Origin: Paralichthys olivaceus
Lineage: Eukaryota > Chordata > Actinopteri > Pleuronectiformes > Paralichthyidae
Assembly: GCF_024713975.1 (NCBI RefSeq)
Contig: NC_091099.1
Coordinates: forward strand, 17,651,501 to 17,715,500
Direction of reading: 5' to 3'
Length of the DNA: 64,000 nucleotides
In this document: positions 46,610-64,000 of the stretch, one piece after another
How positions within the stretch are numbered: position 1 is the stretch's first letter
Layout: each line of letters starts with the position of its first letter
Position numbers and translations under genes: made by a program
Notes under the pieces: model-generated
The model's database searches: none
What the model was told of the DNA's origin: nothing
The model's input: the letters and a program-made list of their open reading frames with translations, nothing else

Positions 46610-49426
46610 GACAGTGTCTGATCTGCGTTTGATATCAGGACATCCACAGGAAGCGTCAGGAGAAGGATCTGTCTGAGCTGCAGTCTCTTATTGAGGCTCA
46701 CTTCATCCAGAGGAAGAAAGAGGAAGAGGAGCTCATCGCCCTCGTGAACAGAATCGTGAGTGTGTCACCTGTTTGGTCCAAATCACTGTGACTCTTTGGA
46801 CACTGACAGTGTGTGTGTGTGTGTGTGTGTTGTAGGATAAGCGTCGTGCAGAGAGAGCAGAGCAGCAGAGGGTCAGGGCCGAGAGAGAGAAGGAGAGGCA
46901 GGCCAGAGTTGCGGTAAGATCTCAGATCCATTCATTCATGATCTCACATTCCAGATGATCCAACCACACATGATGCAATCCTCACTTTCCTCTGTGCTGG
47001 TTCACAGGAGGAGAAGGAACGTAAGGAGATGGAGGAGCAGCGTAAGAAGCTGGGTGACGACGCCAAGAAGAAGAAGGCTCTCTCTAACATGACCCAGCAG
47101 TACAGTGCTGGACAAAAGGTCATTCAGCTCTTCATGGCCTCTAGTATTCAAATGTGAAACATAATAATCCAACTCAAGTACTGGTGCTGTGGCTTGACTC
47201 AATTCATTACTTTGGACAAAGGCTGCACACGTGTCAATAGTACAAAAGTATGAATAAGTACAAAATGTTTTATTACACAGCCTCAATAATGATTGATTGA
47301 TTAATTAATCATTAATGAAAGATTCCTTCCTGGGTGCAGGAGAGGAGCGATGTGATGTCTACGAACTTGAGTGTTTCCATCCAGTGCTACTTTATTACAT
47401 TTGAGAGGCAAACGTTGGACTTTTTACTCCTCCAGATTTTATTAACAGCTTTCTTTATTTTGCATTTTCAATTACCCAACAGATCTTACCCAACTAAAAC
47501 ATTTAAATGAGGCTCACATCTTCACAACCCCCTTAAATTCAATCAAGCTGCACCACATTGCACACTCACATAAATATCAGTCCAATAAATATACCTGATT
47601 ATTTTTTATTATTTTTAATATACGCTGAGGGATCAAACATAGCAAAATGTTAAAGAAATGATAAAAGGTTTTGCGGTAATCTGACCAGTAGTTTTTAAGC
47701 AAATCTGACAACTGACAGACAGACAGACTGACTGACTGACTGACTGACAAGACAGACAGAATGAAAACAATAACCTCCTTGGTGTAGGTAATAATACAGT
47801 AATAACTATGATATATTGTGTTCTAATATAACAATTACAGGGAAGATAATTGTGTCACATACAATAGCTGGTAAAATAGTTATTCATTAAAAGATCTGAA
47901 TACTTCCTTTACCAACATGGTAAAATAAAAAGAAGTGTGTTACCGTTGAGCAGCACCTGTCAATAGTTTGCAGGTGATGCGTTTAAGGGACGTTGGGAAG
48001 CTACGTAACTACCAATAGCGTAAGGCGATGCATGTATGGAACAGCCGAAACTGGGTTAATTACTGAAAATATCCTGGGTTACACTATTATTATTATTCTA
48101 TTGCACTGTAAGAATAGATGCGAGGCTATTGAGAGAACATTCGGAGCCTCAGGCACCAGGAGTCACACCCTAGCTCCGGCCCTGGGTTGCACCAGTTTTC
48201 ATTCTGTTTCCACAGTTTTCACTCATCAATCCTGAATAGGCAAAAGATGATTAAAAACAGAACATATTGTTGTTTCATTCAGATTGATTTTTGTATCATT
48301 TTTCCATTTGACTAAAAACAGAGTGACAACAGAAGAGGAGGCAAGAAGCAAACTGAGAGGGAGAAGAAGAAGAAGATCCTGGCTGAACGCAGGAAGGGTC
48401 TCAACATTGATCATCTGAACGAAGATAAACTCAAGTAAGACAGACCTCTGCACGTACGTTTGAGATAAAGCTAAATTACAGATGAACCCAAAACATTGGA
48501 TTAAATGAAATTCTCCATTTCATCATCAGGGAGAAGGCCAATGAGCTGTGGCAGTGGCTGATAGGTCTGGAGGCTGAGAAGTTTGACCTCAGTGAGAAAC
48601 TCAAAAGACAGAAATATGATGTGAGTCATTCACACGCAGCAGGAACTTCTCCTTTACAATACAGTCTATATAATGAAGTCACTAAAGTCAAAACAAGGTC
48701 TTCATCATTGATTATGATAGAAATCAAACACAGAGGCTGAAAGAGCCCTTTCCATTTTTAATGTGTAAGGGATTATTGCTCCTCTGTCTTATTTGTGATG
48801 TAGTTTTCAGATTTAAGTCAGAACTATAAATGAGGGCTGGTCCTCTAAGTTACAGCCTACATTGGGTTTATTCTAGTTTCCAGAATAACGTTAGCAGCCT
48901 GTGCAGGACAGGTCAGGAGTCGTATGTATTTTTCGTCATTGCTCAACAAGGTGTGTGTGTGTCCTTCCAGATTAACCAGCTTCTTGCTCGAGTCCAGGAT
49001 CATCAGAAGTAAGTACAGAAACCCCTCAATACAGTGAACTGACATTCAGACGACAGATACAGACTTGTCTGTTTTGATTTCCTTCTTGTCTTTATCAATC
49101 TCTTCTTGTTTGTGGAGAATAAATATTTAAATCAATGAATACATATTTCTACATCAACCTTTTTTTTTTAACATTTCGTTATGGTTTCAGTCATGAAATT
49201 GGTCACAGATTACAGTCCTTTATTTGAGCACACTTTAAGTATTTTTGTATTTTCTATTTGACCATAACTGGAGAACTTTCTTCACTACTACTTCACAATT
49301 TTAAGCCAAAGCACATCCTGTTCATCTGCTACTTGGTTTCACTTGCTTTTCTCTACTCACTGTCTGCTGTACCATTTCAGTGCCAAAGGTCGCGGCAAGG
49401 GTAAGATGGGCGGTCGGCTGAGGTAA
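45791..49426 (+). CDS. Troponin T, closest to cardiac type (about 248 aa, 13 coding exons)
   Basis: Tropomyosin-binding subunit that anchors the troponin complex to the thin filament. Exons: 45791-45828, 45977-45982 (6 nt), 46112-46122 (11 nt), 46209-46226, 46344-46365, 46452-46509, 46639-46755, 46836-46913, 47008-47118, 48322-48434, 48530-48620, 48971-49008, 49381-49426. The acidic N-terminus ([17 protein letters not shown]...) is built from microexons, as usual for the alternatively spliced hypervariable region. Conserved core: [62 protein letters not shown], then [20 protein letters not shown] and [18 protein letters not shown]. The wording is nearest to TNNT2, but slow and fast forms are close, so the paralogue is left open. 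The C-terminus reads GGRLR, where most vertebrate troponin T ends in GRWK. Exon 3 arises from a local duplication (see findings). Confidence 0.92.
45829..46122. repeat. Tandem duplication of an intron-microexon block in troponin T
   Basis: 45829-45982 and 45983-46122 are similar in order and content: GTAcgtgAAATCATTTTtac / GTAtatAAAATCATTTTcac at the start, TTTTGTCAAcaCtgCTGTTCTGTT near the end, then TGAAGGGAGGA in both. The duplicated acceptor joined to a donor creates the 6-nt exon 3. Confidence 0.8.
46567..46607. repeat. (CA)n microsatellite in troponin T intron before exon 46639-46755
   Basis: About 20 CA repeats ending 31 bp upstream of coding exon 7. Confidence 0.95.
46809..46831. repeat. 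(TG)n microsatellite at the 3' splice site of the exon at 46836
   Basis: About 11 TG repeats run directly into the TTGTAG acceptor, taking the place of the normal polypyrimidine tract. Confidence 0.95.
47460..47800. repeat. Second copy of the fish repeat seen at 41.7-42.1 kb
   Basis: Shares ACACTCACATAAATATCAGTCC, a GTAGTTTTTAAGCAAATCTGACA stretch and the CATAACCTCCTTGG-like end (here AACAATAACCTCCTTGG). It includes a (GACA/GACT)n tetranucleotide run at 47715-47760. It lies in the long intron after troponin T exon 47008-47118. Confidence 0.55.
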
Positions 49427-49543
49427 AGCAGCACCAGGACGAGGACGGGGCGGACCGGGACACAAGGCGGTCGACACATGTGTCTGATGTGTATTCATTG
49501 TTCTGTTGTGTTGGATTACGTGTCACTAATCATGAAATCAAAC

Positions 49544-49549
49544 AATAAA
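49544..49549 (+). promoter_or_regulatory. Polyadenylation signal of troponin T
   Basis: AATAAA about 120 bp after the stop codon; consistent with the short 3' UTRs of troponin T transcripts. Confidence 0.7.
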
Positions 49550-49559
49550 TAAGTCATTA

Positions 49560-50254
49560 CGTCCACTATGATGCAGATTGTTTGTTTCTGTGAAATTTTG
49601 TTGGAGATAAGTTTAGAAGGAAAACTCAATAATGCTAGAACCATTCAGCAACACCTCACTGAAACCTCAAGAAATGAAATAGATGGAAACACAGGGACTC
49701 ATATGGTTCTAAAGAAGGACTGCTCCATGGCTGGATAAAAATAATATTGTTATTACCAGGAAACAAGACTGTAGAAAAAAGTGTTTTTACAGTGAGAATA
49801 TTTCAAATAAGTGCATTTCTTTGGAGATAATAGCAGTGGGCACATTTTAATGAAAGAAGTAACATGATAAAGATCGTCTGCAGCATGTATGATCTTTTCT
49901 AGCTTTAATTCAAATCTACGTTCAGAGCAGTCGTTCCTCAGCGAGGCTCCACATAGTGGTGATGCACAACATTCTCTTTATAGTCATGGTTTTAATTACA
50001 TAAGAAAAATATAAAACTCTGGGACAGGAGCAAGTGATGGTGTTAAGTGCCGCTGTTCTTTAAATTCCAAGTCCTTACTGTACATTAAAACTATGTTTAG
50101 ATATACACATATCCACACCAGTGCATTTCCAGGTCGTTCATCTCTGCAGCCTCAAGTGATGGGAGATTCTAGGGGTTCTGGAGGGGCGGGTGGTCTGGGA
50201 GGGACGAGGGTCTGTGTGAGATGAAGCGAGGGAGCTTATGAAGAGAGGCCGTCC
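49560..50254. other. Convergent 3' ends of troponin T (+) and dnm1l (-)
   Basis: No coding sequence. On the minus strand ATTAAA hexamers occur at 49996-49991, 49909-49904 and 49851-49846 (plus-sense TTTAAT); one of these probably ends the dnm1l transcript. No minus-strand AATAAA was noticed here. Confidence 0.4.
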
Positions 50255-60050
<9,796 letters not shown>

Positions 60051-62135
60051 CCAATGGAAATCAAGATATTTCTTCTTTTCCTTTACGCAAACAGTAACTA
60101 TGGTGAATACCAAAATATTTATACGTTAATTCCGTGAATGAAATGTGCACGCTACAGTGACCTCATTTATTATATAGACTTTTAGATTCACACACACACA
60201 CACACACACACACGAAAGAAAGAAACATAATAAACTCATCACCAGACGTAAATCGTACATATATTTACATTTTAGGCTTTTTGCTGATTACATTTAATTA
60301 AATCAAGTTAGCCTTATAGCATTTGTATGTGTTTAGTAAAGTTAAAAACATAAAATAATTAATGCAATAAGGAAATCTTTATCATTTAACACATTTTAAA
60401 TGGACAGGCAATATGGCAGTTAGATAAAGATACTGTATAACAGCTGTATCGACAAATGATCAGCGGGACACACAACAAACGAGAGAATGATATATTGTAA
60501 GCCATAAGAAAGAAATCAATTCATTACAAAAAAAATCATTCTCATTCTTAGGTAACAAAAGACACAGGAAATAATATCAATTTGTTCTCTATATTTTATT
60601 CCTAGAAACACATTCTTTGAAAAACAAACATAAAACAGGACATTTAAAGTGCTATTGGACATTTTACAACAACGATATGAATATAAGAAATAAATATTGA
60701 CCAGCAAAATGTCAGAGGAGCATGTTCCAGGAATGAGGTAACACGAGTGTTAGGAAATGTGAATGTATTGAGTGTTGTATCATGTAAAGAGCATCAATGC
60801 TTTTTAGGACATATACTGTATGTAATTATTTCTTCAGCTTTGCACTGCAGCGCTCTTAACACTTGATCTTAACGGCAACAGACATATTTTACACTGCAAA
60901 ATACCAATTGCAATTAAAATGGACAGCTGTATTCAACACTGCACAGAATGGTTGTCTTAAACTTTTCTGATGATTATTAGAAAGAGGAGTCACAGAACCC
61001 CAGGTACATATTATGGTTTACAGTTTAAGTGGCCCAATACCTATATTTTAGGAGTCGTGGTTCAGTTTCATGAAATAAAAATTTAAATCCATAAAATATC
61101 TCAAACATCTGTGACTTTATTGTTCTAAGGGTGGCCTTAGTAAAGATATCCCTTGACACTCGGTGGCACACAAAATAAAGTATCAAGGCCACTCAGTTGA
61201 TTGAGTCTGGCATTTAGCATTTTGATGTCCAAGTTGTATGAATAGTTATAAAACAACAGAGCTTAGCACCATATTATATGCGACCAATCTATAGTTCTGT
61301 CAAACAACTAAACCCTCATAATGTGAAAGAGAAGGACCTTGATAGAGGATTTATAGTGGCAAATAATTTTCTGTTTTTTCAAACGTTTTGTGATGTTTTT
61401 TTCATCCAGCACCCATCAAAAGATTTTCTTTTACTAGATGTGTATAATATTTCCATTTATTAGCAGATGGAGATGAACAAATTAACTTCAAGTCCACAAG
61501 AATTAATAACCATGCAGTATTTGCATGAAGCTCATTTTCTCAGATTATTTTAGAGCCTGCAGCATTTGTGGCTCTTTACTTGGAGCCTGTGTTACATTGA
61601 AAAGTATCGACAACGCTTTGCTATAATCCAACACTAAACACAGGAACGTGTGCAGGGTCCCGGGTTGTTGTTAACATTGCTCGCCATTTGACAACCATAA
61701 GCAAAACTCTGCTAGAAGCTATTGTCTCTGCCCTCAGCTGTGATCTGAGACTTACAATAGCAGAACCTACACAAAAGGAACCAATAACTCTACAAAAACT
61801 CAGTGGTGGGTGAACAAAACGTGAAAACAAAACAGGTTTGTGCGCCTGGACTGTTTTATGTATTAAAACAGTAAAATTAGCAATGTTTTGAAGTTCAACT
61901 ATCAAAAGAAGGTGCTTGTAGTACAGGTTACTTCAACAAGAACTGGAAAAGTACTACAATCATTTCAAAGTAGACCTAAGCTTGGTGAACTGTGTAGTCA
62001 GTGCTTGTCATTCTGTGCCTGAATGTCAATTCAAATGTCACGGTTCAGATTTCACATCTGAATTAAGTGGCTTTCAGTTACCCAATCAATGCAACAGTAT
62101 TGTATTCCATAAAGGCAATTTTAAGTCTTTGTATC
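60051..62135. other. Region between dnm1l promoter and dnajb9 stop codon
   Basis: Contains a (CA)n microsatellite (60188-60213) and the presumed dnajb9 3' UTR. Minus-strand AATAAA hexamers (plus-sense TTTATT) at 61456-61461 and 61116-61121 are candidate ends, giving UTRs of about 0.7 or 1.0 kb. No other gene was recognised. Confidence 0.4.
60188..60213. repeat. (CA)n microsatellite
   Basis: About 13 CA repeats. Confidence 0.9.
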
Positions 62136-62995
62136 TCAAGGTGACGTGCAGTCTGTGTACGTGGTCACCATGTTTCCTCTGCGTTGCGTCACTGTTCTGC
62201 AGTGTTGTTTTGATGCACCATTAAACCTGTTTTCAGTCTGCTTGGCGTGTCTGTCAAAAGTAAACATTCTCTCTATGTCTTCAAACATGTCATCAAAGAT
62301 ACCTCCTGCTCCAAAGCCTCCTTGAGATGGTCTCTTGTGTCTGCTGTGGGACTCCTTGTGGGACCTGGAGTGTTCATCAAAGTGTCTTCTGTGACGGGCG
62401 TGTCTGTTCTGGCTGTATATGTCGAAGTCTTTGAAAATGTCATCAAAGCTGAAGCTGAAAGGCTGGTGGGCTCCCTCTCTGTGTCTGGGTTGAGTCTGTC
62501 CAGTGAAGTAGGCAGAGGTGTCGCCAAACTTGTTATATTCTCTTCTTCTGGTCTCATCTGATAAAGTTTCATAAGCTGCAGGTGACAAAGGGAGAAAATG
62601 TTTTTTTGTTGTTGTCGTCTCTAGCTGTATGTCTATTTCTATGTAAGTAAACTGAAAGCAATGCAGAACTATAATACATTTTCTTGTACGTGTACATATA
62701 CTTGGCCAACAAAGCAGACATTCTGATACTGATGTGGGTAAACAATGAATCTTTAAATGACGGAAAAATCAACTGTACCTTCAGCAATTTCCCTAAATCT
62801 CACTTCCGCATCCGGACTCTTGTTCTTGTCGGGGTGATACTTCATTGCAAGCCTGTGGAAGGCCTTTTTTATCTGTCTCTCAGTGGCGTCTTTGGGCACT
62901 CCCAGTATATCATAGTAGTCCTTCTTGGCAAGTATGAGCTCTGTTATCATGAGGATGCACACTGCAAATGTTATAGCAGACTGTGCAGCTGCCAT
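62136..62995 (-). CDS. dnajb9: DnaJ homolog subfamily B member 9 (ERdj4, 218 aa, 2 coding exons)
   Basis: ER-lumenal J-domain co-chaperone of BiP that promotes degradation of misfolded proteins and restrains IRE1. Exons 62995-62779 and 62575-62136 join in phase to read [14 protein letters not shown]. An N-terminal hydrophobic signal segment ([15 protein letters not shown]) precedes the J domain ([23 protein letters not shown] at residues 54-56). A Phe-rich linker follows ([13 protein letters not shown]), then the conserved [15 protein letters not shown] and the C-terminal [18 protein letters not shown] signature of DNAJB9. Length is close to human (223 aa). An upstream acceptor (TTTTCCAG, exon from about 63014) shows that a leader exon lies further upstream, perhaps beyond the window; this is why an in-frame ATG at 63127 was not used. 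Teleosts can have two dnajb9 copies, so the a/b suffix is left off. Confidence 0.95.
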
Positions 62996-63415
62996 GGCTC
63001 TGGTATCACCTGGAAAATGAGAACGAGAGAAAAGTTTCAATTTGTTAGAATAATTTAAGTTACAATATTGAGCGACCATTTCCAAAATTTTTTGCACCAC
63101 ATATTTGTGAAGGTGTTTGAACTTCAAGTTAAAACTTCAATGCTGTTTGAAACCCAGTTACAGATTAAGAGAATTTTATTTATGAAATAAATATCTTGCT
63201 GCTTTCTTCCTCCAACCAAATCCAACTTTAAATAAATTACATTTGTATTAATCAAATTAACAGAGATTCCTTTTTGTCGCAGAAATTGCAATGCTTTTGG
63301 AATGAACTTATTTTGTGTGTTCCTGTGTGGTCTGATGTGGTCTACTTTGTTTTGAACAGTTTTAGAATTATCTTGGTTAGTAAGTGTACTTCAGATTTCA
63401 CAAGTTTAGGTGTAG

Positions 63416-64000
63416 TCTATAACTAGAGTACAAACTATATAATAAGTGTATGGCCTGTATAACTAGAGTACAGTCTATATAACTAGAGTACAGTCTATAT
63501 AACGAGTGTATGGTTTATATAACTAGAGTAGTCTATATAACTAGAGTACAGTCTATGTAACTAGAGTACAGTCTATGTAACTAGAGTACAGTCTATATAA
63601 CTAGAGTACAGTCTATATAACTAGTGAACAGTCTATATAACTAGAGTACAGTCTATATAACTAGTGAACAGTCTATATAACTAGAGTACAGTCTATATAA
63701 CTAGAGTACAGTCTATATAACTAGTGAACAGTCTATATAACTAGAGTACAGTCTATATAACTAGTGAACAGTCTATATAACTAGAGTACAGTCTATATAA
63801 CTAGAGTACAGTCTGTATAACTAGTGTACAGTCTATATAACTAGAGTACAGTCTATATAACTAGTGAACAGTCTATATAACTAGTGTACAGTCTATATAA
63901 CTAGTGAACAGTCTATATAACTAGTGTACAGTCTATATAACTAGTGTACAGTCTATATAACTAGTGAACAGTCTATATAACTAGAGTACAGTCTATATAA
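63416..64000. repeat. 20-bp minisatellite, about 29 units, continuing past the window
   Basis: Unit CTAGAGTACAGTCTATATAA with variants GTGAACA and GTGTACA in place of GAGTACA. Units before 63541 are more degenerate; from 63541 the period is exactly 20 for 23 units with no indels. It lies upstream of, or in the first intron of, dnajb9. Confidence 0.95.

Noticed and set aside
47993-48235. 80-codon ORF in a troponin T intron
   Set aside because: Lies wholly in an intron between two well-supported exons, in repeat-like sequence, with no protein family resemblance.
62996-63127. N-terminal extension of dnajb9 to an ATG at 63127
   Set aside because: It reads through a good splice acceptor (TTTTCCAG before the leader sequence) and the added residues have no counterpart in DNAJB9; the ATG at 62995 gives the usual signal segment.
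63416-64000. Possible CRISPR array
   Set aside because: The 20-bp units are contiguous with no spacers; it is a minisatellite in vertebrate DNA.

Overview
The window reads as euchromatic vertebrate DNA, most likely from a ray-finned (teleost, probably percomorph) fish. The genes are intron-rich with GT-AG splice sites and 4-11 nt microexons. (CA)n/(TG)n microsatellites are frequent, and several interspersed repeats resemble families I know from percomorph genomes. No bacterial or viral gene block, CRISPR array, tRNA or rRNA gene was seen. Exon structures were assembled by hand from splice sites, reading-frame continuity and resemblance to known vertebrate proteins.

Layout. 0.7-3.2 kb (+) and 4.8-7.8 kb (+): two tandem troponin I genes with the same seven-coding-exon plan. 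9.6-11.8 kb (+): bpgm (bisphosphoglycerate mutase), with a GC-rich promoter. 12-27 kb: a long intergenic/upstream region with one candidate TATA promoter plus first exon (14.3 kb). It also holds a complete non-autonomous LTR retrotransposon (21764-23855, minus orientation, 5-bp target duplication) and a related solo LTR (26328-26584, own target duplication). 27.5-43.1 kb (+): cald1 (caldesmon), 16 coding exons, with a 221-codon Glu/Lys/Arg-rich exon. 45.1-49.5 kb (+): a troponin T gene with microexons in the acidic N-terminal region. 50.25-59.8 kb (-): dnm1l (Drp1, mitochondrial fission dynamin), 19 constitutive coding exons plus a probable cassette exon. 62.1-63.0 kb (-): dnajb9 (ERdj4, ER J-protein). 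63.4-64 kb: a 20-bp minisatellite running off the end of the window.

How the genes relate. Two troponin I genes, caldesmon and troponin T are all thin-filament regulators of actomyosin. Their order (TNNI - caldesmon family - TNNT) matches the human TNNI2-LSP1-TNNT3 and TNNI1-LAD1-TNNT2 arrangements, and bpgm beside cald1 matches human 7q33. The window therefore looks like a further copy of the ancient troponin block that kept its troponins, which human 7q33 lacks. bpgm (2,3-BPG metabolism), dnm1l (mitochondrial fission) and dnajb9 (ER protein folding) are neighbours without an obvious functional link.

I did not find an unknown enzymatic or defence system. The points most worth following up are the troponin-caldesmon paralogon, the homogenised last exon of the troponin I pair, the repeat-built LTR element with palindromic U3, complementary CA/TG repeats around a troponin T exon, a duplicated troponin T microexon, and the missing Ser616-equivalent phosphosite in dnm1l.
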